Source: Bacteroidota bacterium (GTDB taxonomy: Bacteria; Bacteroidota; Bacteroidia; Chitinophagales; Chitinophagaceae). From it: a stretch of 11,935 nt of DNA. The notes beneath the pieces are model-generated. The model searched no databases, was not told where the DNA came from, and saw nothing but the letters and a program-made list of their open reading frames with translations. The stretch's first letter is position 1, and every line of letters begins with the position of its first letter. The stretch spans positions 1 through 11,935 of the forward strand of contig JAEVZP010000242.1 in the NCBI GenBank assembly GCA_023392185.1, written 5' to 3'. Both the position numbers and the translations under genes were made by a program. Shown piece after piece: positions 1 through 6,729 of this stretch.

Positions 1-2
1 TT

Positions 3-221
3 TTTCGGCAGGGCGTGGCGCATCACAAGGCAGCGCTTACGAAGCGGGAGCTGGAGATTCTGCAATTGATTGTGGATGAAAAAACCATTAAAGAAATCGC
101 CGAAGCCTTGTTTGTTTCCGAAAAAACTGTGGAAAACCACCGCGCCAACCTGATGCTGAAGCTGGACGCCCGCAACATGGCCGGACTGGTGAAAAAAGCC
201 CTTACGCTCGGCTATCTCTAA
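3..221 (+). CDS. LuxR/NarL-family response regulator, C-terminal DNA-binding part (5' end outside window)
   Basis: The reading frame is open from the first base of the window, so the upstream receiver domain is probably outside it. The GTG at 15 is most likely an internal valine rather than a start. The 72 visible residues form a GerE/LuxR helix-turn-helix: LTKRELEILQLI, then the recognition-helix signature IAEALFVSEKTVENHRANLM, then KL and a final helix. This is the output domain of NarL/FixJ-type response regulators, which bind DNA as dimers after phosphorylation of the receiver. The stop is 15 bp before the start of a sensor histidine kinase of the HisKA_3 class, the usual partner of NarL-type regulators, so the two probably form one operon and a cognate pair. 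The targets cannot be told from the sequence. The domain call is firm. The presence of a receiver upstream is inferred. Confidence 0.9.
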   Translation, partial: FRQGVAHHKAALTKRELEILQLIVDEKTIKEIAEALFVSEKTVENHRANLMLKLDARNMAGLVKKALTLGYL

Positions 222-236
222 ACGCAAAAAACCACC

Positions 237-2120
237 ATGAAACGCACCACTTTTATTCTTCTCTGCGCGCTCCTGAGCGGTCCGTGGGCGCTGGCCCAGA
301 AACGCGAAGTGGTAGACATCGGACCGGTTTTTAAACCTTTGATGCAACCGCTGGACAGCTGTATCAAAACGCCCGGACGCAATTGCGAAGCCCTCGCCGA
401 TGCCCTTGTCCAAAAAGGGAAAGCCGAAAAAGTGCCGTTTCTGGATTACCTCTATTTTAAAAAAGCCCTTTATTTTGACAGTCGCAATGAGCTGGATTCG
501 GTGTTGAAATACGCCCGGCTCGCACTGGAAAATCCGCATCCAAAAGAAGCGCAGCGCAGCGACTTAGCAGCCCAGAACCTGATAGCGGTGGCCCATCAAT
601 ACCGTGGCCGGCTGGATTCGGCGCTTTATTATTACTACAAGGTTGTGGATGTAATGGAAAAAGCCGACACCCCCAAACAAGCAGGGTATCTGTACTCCAA
701 CATCGCTACGTTGCTGGACGAAACCGGCGACCACGAGGGTGCCATTGCGTACTTCCACAAGTCTTTTCACCTGCTGGAGCGGAAAAAAGACCGCAAAATC
801 CTGCCGACTATAGCCGGTAATCTGGCGCTGGCCTACCAAACCCAAAAAGACACCAGCCGGGCCGTACAATGGGCGCAAAAAGCATTAACCCTTGCCGAAG
901 CAAACGGCGACGACCTCAACGCCCGGACCATTGCCAATTTTACCTTGTCGCTGGTAACGCCCGACCCGGAAAAAGCCCTGCAGTACGCCGAAGCGTCTAA
1001 AAGTGCCGCCGAAACCACAGGGGATAAAGTGTGGCTGGCGAGCAGCTATTTCCGGTATGCCGATGTACTCCACCAATCAGGCCGCAGCCGCGAGGCTTTG
1101 CCTTTTGCGCAAAAAGCCGTGAGCTACGCCGAGGAAATGGGCGACAACCTGACCCGGGCCCGCGCAGCCGGAATTGCCGCCAAAATCCTGTATCAGTCGG
1201 GGCAAAAAGCCGCCGCAGCCGATTACTACTATACCTATTCTCTTTTTAAAGACTCTATTGCCACAGCAGAAGCTGCGCGCGAAATCAACGAGCTGGCTAC
1301 CCGCTACGAAACCGAGAAAAAAGACCGGCAGCTCACCGAACACCGGCTGGTGATTGAAAAGAAAAACGCGCAGATGCGCGGCTGGGCCGCCGGTGGACTC
1401 GCCCTGCTCCTGGCCGGCGTTGGTTTCGGCGTTCAATACCGGAAAAGCCAGTCCCGGAAATTCCGGCTTTTGGAGCGGGAAAACGAGAACGCAGTCCTCA
1501 AAGCCTTGATGCGCGGCGAAGAGCAGGAGCGCAACCGCATCAGCAAAGACCTGCACGACGGCATTGCCGCCATGCTGGGCGCAGCCCGGATGAGCCTGCA
1601 ATCCATGCCTTATCTCACCGATGAAAAGCGGGCGACGCAACTGGAAAAAGTGGCTTCACTGATTGGCGATACCCACGCCGAGGTGCGTCGCATTGCCCAC
1701 GATCTGCTGCCGGTGGTGTTGGAAAAAGAAGGTTTGATTCCCGCCCTGAAACAGTTTGCCGCCGGTATCAACCAACTCGGCATTCTGGAAGTGCGGCTGG
1801 AAAACAACGTGTCGCCCGACCTTTCCTTTTCGCCGCCTACCGCGCTGATGCTCTACCGCATTGTGCAGGAACTGGTCAACAACGTTATTAAACACGCCGG
1901 TGCAACGGAAGTGCGCATTGAACTGGCGCAGGACGAGCGTCAGCTTTTCATCACCGTGGCCGACAACGGTGTAGGTTTTTCCGAAGCGACGGAAAATCAG
2001 GGTTTGCACAGCATTCGCGGGCGGATTAAAAGCATCGGCGGCGATTTCCGGGTGAGCGGCGAAAAAGGCTGCACGGCGCGGCTGTCGCTGGATCTGGCGC
2101 GGGTATTATCCGGCAGCTAA
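237..2120 (+). CDS. TPR-containing sensor histidine kinase (HisKA_3/HATPase_c, NarX/DesK type)
   Basis: This is a 627-residue membrane sensor kinase, predicted to autophosphorylate on histidine and pass the phosphate to the response regulator encoded just upstream. An N-terminal signal peptide (residues 1-20, ending ALA-Q) is followed by a helical, tetratricopeptide-like region, about residues 50-345, with repeated AxxYxxKxxxLxE patterns. This part is expected to be periplasmic. A coiled coil follows (about 345-380), then one transmembrane helix (about 383-400). The cytoplasmic kinase core contains the HisKA_3 H-box around H440 (KDLHDG), the N-box of the ATPase (ELVNNVIKHA, about 545-554), the G1 box DNGVGF (576-581) and the G2 region GLHSIRGRI (589-597). 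All key catalytic motifs are present. There is no attached receiver or DNA-binding domain, so it needs the separate regulator. TPR sensor kinases of this layout are frequent in Bacteroidota. The ligand is unknown. Confidence 0.93.
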   Translation: MKRTTFILLCALLSGPWALAQKREVVDIGPVFKPLMQPLDSCIKTPGRNCEALADALVQKGKAEKVPFLDYLYFKKALYFDSRNELDSVLKYARLALENPHPKEAQRSDLAAQNLIAVAHQYRGRLDSALYYYYKVVDVMEKADTPKQAGYLYSNIATLLDETGDHEGAIAYFHKSFHLLERKKDRKILPTIAGNLALAYQTQKDTSRAVQWAQKALTLAEANGDDLNARTIANFTLSLVTPDPEKALQYAEASKSAAETTGDKVWLASSYFRYADVLHQSGRSREALPFAQKAVSYAEEMGDNLTRARAAGIAAKILYQSGQKAAAADYYYTYSLFKDSIATAEAAREINELATRYETEKKDRQLTEHRLVIEKKNAQMRGWAAGGLALLLAGVGFGVQYRKSQSRKFRLLERENENAVLKALMRGEEQERNRISKDLHDGIAAMLGAARMSLQSMPYLTDEKRATQLEKVASLIGDTHAEVRRIAHDLLPVVLEKEGLIPALKQFAAGINQLGILEVRLENNVSPDLSFSPPTALMLYRIVQELVNNVIKHAGATEVRIELAQDERQLFITVADNGVGFSEATENQGLHSIRGRIKSIGGDFRVSGEKGCTARLSLDLARVLSGS

Positions 2121-2492
2121 AAAGACGGCTGGTACTTGCGGCACCACAGCGAGGGAAAAGGGATTTTTCGAAAAATCCTTCACTCTAAAAAATACCAGAA
2201 ACCGGGTATTGTCTTTAAGGATAAACTTTTCTAATATTGCTTTCTTTTCTGCTTGTGTGTGGCACCTTGCTTTATCGCTATCGTGGGAAGTAGCGGTGTA
2301 GATCGGCAAAAAAGGAAACCTTTCAAACAGGATCACTGTCTTAGCCAAAGCTTTTGTTTTAACAGGACTAAAAAGCTACAGACAGCTGAAATCCCTTTCC
2401 GGTGTGTTCACCTGACAACAGTAAAGAACAGAAAATCCCGGAAATTTCCGGGATTTTCTGTAAAAAAGCAGCTGGTTTTGCAGCGCGGCACA
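2121..2492. other. non-coding interval with two weak inverted repeats
   Basis: No credible gene lies in these 372 bases. Open frames here either lack any protein-like composition or are antisense to the neighbouring cysteine-rich gene. Downstream of the kinase there are two AT-rich inverted repeats: GGATTTTTCGAAAAATCC at 2161-2178, a perfect 18-bp palindrome, and AATACC/GGTATT at 2191-2210 preceded by an A-run and followed by GTCTTT. Either could help end transcription of the kinase operon, but neither has the GC-rich stem and long U-run of a strong terminator. The right end contains the 32-bp palindrome listed separately. Confidence 0.5.
2429..2460 (-). terminator. perfect 32-bp palindrome, probable terminator of the copper-binding protein gene
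   Basis: The two 16-base halves are exact reverse complements. Folded, they give a 13-bp stem, CAGAAAATCCCGG with CCGGGATTTTCTG, around an AAATTT loop. The hairpin lies 32 bases beyond the stop of the minus-strand gene at 2493, and on that strand it is followed by a pyrimidine-rich TTCTTT. The U-tract is short, so a bidirectional terminator or a protein-binding palindrome is also possible. Confidence 0.6.
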
Positions 2493-2825
2493 TTAGGCTG
2501 TCATCTTCCGGCATTCTTCGGCACACTCGCGACAGGCCCGGGCGCATTCCTGACAATGTTCCATATCGTGCTGAGCACATTCTGCTGCACAGGCCTCACA
2601 GATGTCGGCACAGAGGCGGCAGATTTCTTTGGCCTTGCTGCTGCCGAGGCTCATCAGTTGCGCAGCCGCGTAGCAAAGGGCAGCGCATTCCATATCCAGC
2701 TGAATGCAGCGCGCCATCATGTTAACGTCTTTTTCCTGCGTGCAGGCCGATGCACAGTGATTGCAAACAGCAGCGCAACGCAGGCAAGCGTCGATGCAAT
2801 CTTTATATTGGTGATATCCGCTCAT
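2493..2825 (-). CDS. cysteine-rich four-helix-bundle copper-binding protein (Csp3/DUF326-like)
   Basis: The protein has 110 residues, 19 of them cysteine. Most cysteines are spaced CxxC or CxxxC along predicted amphipathic helices, for example the C10, C14, C17, C21, C24, C28 run, and a second series from C72 to the C-terminus. Histidines and methionines lie between them. This pattern is typical of the DUF326/Csp copper storage proteins, in which cysteines lining the core of a four-helix bundle bind many Cu(I) ions. There is no signal peptide or Tat motif, so it should act in the cytoplasm, as the Csp3 branch does. The ATG at 2825 is the natural start, because the cysteine pattern begins a few residues later. 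An AT-rich TATTTTTT on the minus strand some 35 bases upstream could be a -7 element. No copper exporter or chaperone gene is adjacent. The family call is firm. Copper specificity is inferred from family knowledge. Confidence 0.88.
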   Translation of the reverse strand: MSGYHQYKDCIDACLRCAAVCNHCASACTQEKDVNMMARCIQLDMECAALCYAAAQLMSLGSSKAKEICRLCADICEACAAECAQHDMEHCQECARACRECAEECRKMTA

Positions 2826-3154
2826 GATTTTAAAGGGTTTAAGTGTTTTGAGGGAAAAAATATCTTCTGGCGCTGCAAGAAATTTGCCATCAACCCTTTT
2901 TTCTGGTGATTTCCGGAAAAACTTTGCTTTCCTGGTCTGGGAAGCCCCTGCTTAGAGCCTATCCGGGAGCTGGCAGGCGTACTCCGGTCCCTGTCTGTTG
3001 TCCTCCGATAGCTATCGGGGCCGGAACGGGAACGAGTCGGCTTGCAAACCCATAGACCGCCTTCTGGCGGATACAACAGAACTGTACGAACATCCAGCTT
3101 CTTTCTAAATCCTTTATTTTTTTTAGAACAGGCTTTTAGTCTATATGCCACAGG
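2826..3154. other. non-coding interval with repeat-like, palindrome-bearing segment
   Basis: No credible gene was found. The minus-strand open frame across 2822-3157 is basic, low in hydrophobic residues and unlike a folded protein. The central part, about 2955-3090, is GC-richer than its flanks and carries the exact palindrome CCGATAGCTATCGG at 3005-3018 and a hairpin CCGCC-TTCT-GGCGG at 3057-3070. The flanks contain AT-rich runs. The GC-rich core looks like an extragenic repeat unit rather than a degraded gene, but only one copy is in view. Confidence 0.45.
3005..3018. repeat. 14-bp palindrome within possible interspersed extragenic repeat
   Basis: CCGATAGCTATCGG is self-complementary over all 14 bases and sits in a gene-free segment. 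From memory, similar ATAGCTAT-centred palindromes recur between genes in Bacteroidota chromosomes. That recollection is not verified here, and only one copy exists in this window. Confidence 0.4.
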
Positions 3155-3194
3155 CACAAAAAAGCCCTGTTTTTCCGGAAAAAGACAGGGCTTT
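3155..3194 (-). terminator. rho-independent terminator of hldD
   Basis: On the minus strand, AAAGCCCTGT (pairing 3185-3194 with 3161-3170) encloses a second self-complementary segment TTTTCCGGAAAA (3171-3182), giving a long hairpin. It is followed by a U-run from the A-tract at about 3158-3163. It starts 25 bases after the hldD stop. The position, stem and U-run all fit an intrinsic terminator. Confidence 0.85.
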
Positions 3195-3218
3195 CAAATT
3201 TAAGAAGGGAAGAAAAGA

Positions 3219-4202
3219 TCAGAACGTCTTGCCGGTTGCCAGATAATGCTGTACGTAGTCGGTCACGCCGGCTTCCAGGCTGTGGGAAGGAGTGGTGTAG
3301 CCCGCTTCGCGCAGCTTGGTCGTGTCGGCTTCTGTAAAATACTGATAGCTGTTGCGAATGTCTTGCGGCGTGTCGATGAAACGGATGTCGGGCGTTTTGC
3401 CCAGTGCGCTAAATACTGCTGTGGCCAAATCGTTGAAGGAACGGGCTGTGCCGGTGCCGCCATTGTAAAGTCCACTTGCAGGCTGTGTATCCATCAGCCA
3501 GCAGCAGATGGATACAATATCGGCGACGTAAATAAAATCACGTAGCTGGCCCCCATCGGTGAAATCGGGACGATGCGAGCGAAACAACTGTACATAGCCA
3601 CGTTCTTCGACCTGCCGGAAAGCATGGAAAATAACCGATGCCATGCGCCCTTTGTGATATTCATTGGGCCCAAAGACATTGAAGAATTTCACGCCGGCCC
3701 AAAAAGGCGGTGTATCGGGCTGCGCAAGCGCCCACTGGTCAAAATCATTTTTAGAGCGTCCATACGGGTTGAGCGGAGTCAGGCCTTCCGCAGCATCATA
3801 GCGGTCGGAATAACCTTTTTCGCCGCCGCCGTAGGTTGCGGCCGAAGAGGCATATACCAGTGGAATCTCTTTTTCCACACACAGCTGCCAAACCTTTTTA
3901 GAATATTCGAGGTTCAATACGCGGTGCACCTCATAGTCCATCTCGGTGGTGTCGGTGCGGGCACCCAAGTGGAAAAAGCCGTCGATCTGCGGTGCTGTTT
4001 CAGCAACCCAGCGAAAAAAATCAGCCCGGTCGACGCGGTGCAGATACTGCTTATCGGCAAGATTGCGCGCTTTTTCCGGGCGTTCAAAATCGTCCACCAG
4101 GATGAGGTTTTGAAACCCTTTCCGGTTTAGGAACCCTACCAGGTAAGAGCCTATAAAACCAGCTGCTCCGGTGATGACGAGGGTGTTTTGCGGACTGAGC
4201 AT
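3219..4202 (-). CDS. hldD: ADP-L-glycero-D-manno-heptose 6-epimerase
   Basis: This is a 327-residue short-chain dehydrogenase-type sugar-nucleotide epimerase. It converts ADP-D-glycero- to ADP-L-glycero-D-manno-heptose, the last step in making the activated heptose for the lipopolysaccharide core. The NAD(P)-binding Rossmann motif GAAGFIG is at residues 12-18. The family-specific SSAATYGGG block begins at 119. The catalytic YGRSK (Y147, K151), the FNVFGPNEYHKGRMAS block (about 174-189) and LRDFIYVADI all match HldD rather than generic epimerases such as GalE. The frame can be extended five codons to a GTG, but the ATG at 4202 is preferred because HldD proteins start only a few residues before the glycine motif. 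The small membrane-protein gene ends 27 bp upstream on the same strand, so the two are probably co-transcribed. A strong terminator follows. No other heptose genes are in view. Confidence 0.94.
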   Translation of the reverse strand: MLSPQNTLVITGAAGFIGSYLVGFLNRKGFQNLILVDDFERPEKARNLADKQYLHRVDRADFFRWVAETAPQIDGFFHLGARTDTTEMDYEVHRVLNLEYSKKVWQLCVEKEIPLVYASSAATYGGGEKGYSDRYDAAEGLTPLNPYGRSKNDFDQWALAQPDTPPFWAGVKFFNVFGPNEYHKGRMASVIFHAFRQVEERGYVQLFRSHRPDFTDGGQLRDFIYVADIVSICCWLMDTQPASGLYNGGTGTARSFNDLATAVFSALGKTPDIRFIDTPQDIRNSYQYFTEADTTKLREAGYTTPSHSLEAGVTDYVQHYLATGKTF

Positions 4203-4229
4203 AGGGTTTGAAAGCACAGAAAAGAAAGC

Positions 4230-4544
4230 TTATTGGGCGACGGCGTCTGGCGCCATGTTGGCGTGTTGCTGCGAGTCGCTGCCGCTAAAATGGGTGGTGT
4301 TTTGCTGATCGATGCCAAGGCCGCCTTCGCCGCGCAGGGTTTGGTTGGAAGTCGCTTCGTGCTGGTTGTGAACAGCGCCTTTTTCATCGTGGTGTTCAGC
4401 GCTCATGATGCCTACAAAATTGAAGGCAGCAATGAGCAGTCCGACAAGCAGCAGCGCAAAAATCATGGAAGCGGAGATTGTAGCGCCTACCGGGCGGTCG
4501 CCGGGTAGATGGGAGTGCGTTTCAGCGTGGTCTTGAGTAGCCAT
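4230..4544 (-). CDS. small single-pass membrane protein of unknown function
   Basis: I do not recognise this 104-residue protein. It has a short polar N-terminus with several histidines (HAETHSHLPGD), one strongly hydrophobic helix at about residues 23-47, then a hydrophilic tail rich in His, Gln, Asn and Ala. The tail contains HH, HNQH and QQH clusters and has no cysteines. There is no cleavable signal peptide, so it is probably an inner-membrane protein anchored by the single helix. The tail is low-complexity and probably disordered, and the histidine clusters could bind metal, but nothing proves it. The ATG at 4544 has a pyrimidine-rich leader and no Shine-Dalgarno sequence. A weak TAATTTCG, close to the Bacteroidota -7 consensus, lies at 4576-4583 on the minus strand. 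The gene precedes hldD by 27 bp in the same direction, which suggests a shared transcript but not necessarily a shared function. Confidence 0.7.
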   Translation of the reverse strand: MATQDHAETHSHLPGDRPVGATISASMIFALLLVGLLIAAFNFVGIMSAEHHDEKGAVHNQHEATSNQTLRGEGGLGIDQQNTTHFSGSDSQQHANMAPDAVAQ

Positions 4545-4631
4545 AAGAGAGAGCAGAGATTAATTGTCAGCGCGGCGAAATTAACCGCTGCGCTTTGAAA
4601 TAAAGGGGTTGGAAAGGGTTTTCCGGAGAAA

Positions 4632-5156
4632 TCAGGCTTTGGGAAGCGGCTTCTCCATCACCGTGCCACAGGCTTTGCAGCTGCGCTTGTCATCGTCTTC
4701 GTAGAAACGGTTCATCACCGGCGGTAGCTGCTTTACGATGTCGGTCAGTTCCATGTATTCTTCATAGAGTTTGTTGCCACAATTTTCGCAAAACCACAAA
4801 AAGCCGTCGATCTCGCCTTCGCGGCGGATGCGCTCAATGACCAGGCCCACCGTACCGGCGCTTCGCTGGGGGGAATGCGGTGTCTTGCCGGGCAAAAGAA
4901 ACATTTCGCCTTCTTTGATGGGAATTTCCACCACTTTGTCGTCTTCCACAATCTTTACCGATACGTCGCCCTCAAGCTGATAAAAGAGCTCTTCGCTTTC
5001 GTTGTAGTGAAAGTCTTTACGACTGTTGGGGCCGCCCACAATCATCACGATAAAATCGCCGGTGTTGTGATACACCTGTGCGTTGCCCACGGGCGGCTTG
5101 AGCAGATGGCGGTGCTCGTCAATCCATTGGGCAAGGGGAAAAGGGCGCGTAATCAT
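4632..5156 (-). CDS. nbaC: 3-hydroxyanthranilate 3,4-dioxygenase
   Basis: This 174-residue cupin enzyme opens the ring of 3-hydroxyanthranilate with O2 to give 2-amino-3-carboxymuconate semialdehyde, which goes on to quinolinate and NAD or to degradation. It matches the bacterial enzyme in length and in all key positions. The Fe(II) ligands are H50, E56 and H94. The substrate-binding residues are probably R46, R98 and E108. The second, rubredoxin-like metal site in the C-terminal half is formed by C123-x2-C126 and C160-x2-C163. The start at the ATG at 5156 gives exactly the family N-terminus. No other kynurenine-pathway gene (kynureninase, kynurenine monooxygenase, tryptophan dioxygenase, quinolinate phosphoribosyltransferase) is next to it, so it appears to be a single-gene unit. 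It has its own probable promoter at 5189-5196. The identification is very secure; whether it serves NAD synthesis or tryptophan breakdown cannot be told here. Confidence 0.95.
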   Translation of the reverse strand: MITRPFPLAQWIDEHRHLLKPPVGNAQVYHNTGDFIVMIVGGPNSRKDFHYNESEELFYQLEGDVSVKIVEDDKVVEIPIKEGEMFLLPGKTPHSPQRSAGTVGLVIERIRREGEIDGFLWFCENCGNKLYEEYMELTDIVKQLPPVMNRFYEDDDKRSCKACGTVMEKPLPKA

Positions 5157-5183
5157 ATCGGAAAGTTAGGGGGTTTAAGGTCG

Positions 5184-5208
5184 CAAGACAAAAGTATCAA
5201 GACAAAAG
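5184..5208. repeat. 11-bp tandem direct repeat in the nbaC promoter
   Basis: CAAGACAAAAG occurs exactly at 5184-5194 and again at 5198-5208. The 14-bp spacing between copies is more than one helical turn. It overlaps the proposed -7 box, so it could be an operator or simply a local duplication. Confidence 0.5.
5189..5196 (-). promoter_or_regulatory. TAnnTTTG -7 box for the 3-hydroxyanthranilate dioxygenase gene
   Basis: The minus strand reads TACTTTTG, an exact match to the Bacteroidota -7 consensus TAnnTTTG, ending 32 bases before the start codon. This gives a leader of roughly 25-30 bases. I see no clear TTTG at -33. The box overlaps one copy of the direct repeat CAAGACAAAAG (5184-5194 and 5198-5208). 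Confidence 0.55.
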
Positions 5209-5353
5209 AAAAAAGCGATCTAAGACAGGAGGGGCAGAGAACATTCCGGAAATGTGCACCTGTTTTTTATGCCTGAATTTTGCCCCAAAAGAGCAGGAAA
5301 ACTGTCGGCTTGTGTGGGATAGATCAAACAACCGTATGGATCCTCTTCTGTCT

Positions 5354-6616
5354 CTACTTCAGCACTTTCATCTTCACTGAGTCCACATGGTTTTCGGTGG
5401 CCAGCACAATTTCAAACTCAAACTTATCGGCAATAACCCGCTCCCGGTTGTGGGGAATGCGGCCGGCGGCGGCAATGATATACCCGGAGAGCGTTTCGGC
5501 GTGGGTTTCCCCAAAATCAAAACCGTATTTCTCCCGCAGATACGACAGTTCTAACCGGCCTGAAAAAACGTATTCCGTTTCCGAAATCTGACTTTCGATA
5601 TAGGCCGACAGGTCATATTCATCGTTGATATCGCCGAAAATTTCTTCCAGCACATCTTCCATAGTAATGATGCCGGCCGTGCCGCCAAATTCATCTACCA
5701 CCCAGGCAATGCTGCGGTGTTCTTTGCGGAAGGTGTTGAGCAGATCAATCGCCTGCATGGCTTCCGGAACAGCCAGAATCGGGTGCAGCACCGACGCAAT
5801 GTCACCAGGGTTTTGAGCAATGTCCTGATGGTGAAGATAACCGGTGATTTTGTCCACGGTGCCGTCATATACCAGAAGGCGCGACAGGCGTGATTCGGCC
5901 ATTTTGCGGCGGGCTTCCGCCACGGTAGCGCTTTGTTCAATGCCTACAATCTCGTTGCGTGGAATCATGGCCTGCCGCACTTTGGTATGAACCAGCTGCA
6001 GGGCGTTTTCAAACAACTTGGCGTTCACCTCATTGGCGTCTGACTTATGACCCTGAAGCGTTTGTTTGGTGAAGTGATCGACATCGATCCGGTTGAAAAC
6101 CGGTTTGTCTTCCTGAATGCGGACGTTGAACAGATATTTCAGCGTCAGCTCCGAAAAAGTAATGAACAGCCGTGCCACACGCCCGAAGACAGCGTTGATA
6201 AAAGCCATGGGCATGGCAAAAATGGCCAGGACGGTTTCGGCTTTGCGGCGGAATAAGGCCTTGGGCAGAAACTCGGCAAAAATGAGCAGGATAGCCGTTG
6301 CCACTGCCGTGGTGATCAGCAGCTTGGCCAGCGTGGTAGAAAGCGGGTGGGGCAGCAGCATCAGGTAGCCGTGCATTACAGCGGTGATGAGCAACCCAAA
6401 GGCGATCAGTAGGAGGCTGATAAGAATGCGCGAGCCGCCGAGGTATTCGCCCGGCCGGTCCATGATGCGCGACAAAATGCGGGCAGAGCGCCGGCCTTGC
6501 TTGCGCTTCAGCTCAATGTTGAGCTTAGAGGCCGAAACAAACGCAATCTCAATACCGGCCAGTATGGCAATCAGCACTGCAACGACCAGCATAGACAAAA
6601 GCAGTTCGGTATTCAT
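5354..6616 (-). CDS. CNNM/CorC-type membrane protein with CBS domains (hemolysin family, GldE-like)
   Basis: This is a 420-residue inner-membrane protein of the DUF21-CBS-CorC_HlyC architecture. Members are implicated in Mg2+ or Co2+ efflux or homeostasis, and one branch in Bacteroidota is GldE, a gliding-associated protein. The DUF21 part (about 1-190) has hydrophobic helices near 5-28, 62-82, 95-115 and 128-150, and the motif AEFLPKA (114-120). The CBS pair spans about 200-335 and ends in the hallmark DEFGGTAGIITMEDVLEEI (308-326). The C-terminal CorC_HlyC domain covers about 345-420. The frame is open 64 codons further upstream, but that stretch is Pro/Arg/Gly-rich and overlaps the guanylate kinase gene. 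The ATG at 6616, giving MNTELLLSML directly before the first membrane helix, is clearly the start. An (AG)7 tract lies 19-32 bp upstream. GldE is possible, but no ssb/mutY neighbours are in view to support that name. Confidence 0.9.
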   Translation of the reverse strand: MNTELLLSMLVVAVLIAILAGIEIAFVSASKLNIELKRKQGRRSARILSRIMDRPGEYLGGSRILISLLLIAFGLLITAVMHGYLMLLPHPLSTTLAKLLITTAVATAILLIFAEFLPKALFRRKAETVLAIFAMPMAFINAVFGRVARLFITFSELTLKYLFNVRIQEDKPVFNRIDVDHFTKQTLQGHKSDANEVNAKLFENALQLVHTKVRQAMIPRNEIVGIEQSATVAEARRKMAESRLSRLLVYDGTVDKITGYLHHQDIAQNPGDIASVLHPILAVPEAMQAIDLLNTFRKEHRSIAWVVDEFGGTAGIITMEDVLEEIFGDINDEYDLSAYIESQISETEYVFSGRLELSYLREKYGFDFGETHAETLSGYIIAAAGRIPHNRERVIADKFEFEIVLATENHVDSVKMKVLK

Positions 6617-6634
6617 AGGGCGGAGAAAAGCGAA

Positions 6635-6648
6635 AGAGAGAGAGAGAG
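6635..6648. repeat. (AG)7 dinucleotide tract in the corC-like gene leader
   Basis: Seven uninterrupted AG units (CT on the coding strand) lie 19-32 bases upstream of the start codon of the CNNM/CorC gene, inside a longer purine-rich stretch (about 6617-6660). Such a tract can vary in length by slippage. Here it would alter leader or promoter spacing rather than a reading frame. Confidence 0.75.
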
Positions 6649-6729
6649 GAGTGAGGGAAAGCGCGTAGCAAGATACGGGCCACCAGCCATTGACGCCAGC
6701 GCGCAGCCGGGGTTTAGAAATCGGAAAAC

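Noticed and set aside
1077..1640. 187-codon minus-strand open frame
   Set aside because: It is antisense to the histidine kinase, covering its TPR, membrane and H-box region, which is clearly coding on the plus strand.
2161..2178. 18-bp AT-rich palindrome as terminator of the kinase operon
   Set aside because: The stem is almost all A/T with no U-run after it. It is mentioned as a weak inverted repeat but not called a terminator.
2253..2909. 218-codon plus-strand open frame
   Set aside because: It is antisense to the clearly real cysteine-rich gene and crosses the palindromic terminator and two intergenic regions. The translation has no family-like features.
2822..3157. 111-codon minus-strand open frame
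   Set aside because: Basic, low-complexity translation across a hairpin-rich, repeat-like non-coding segment. It overlaps the start of the copper-protein gene and shows no domain pattern.
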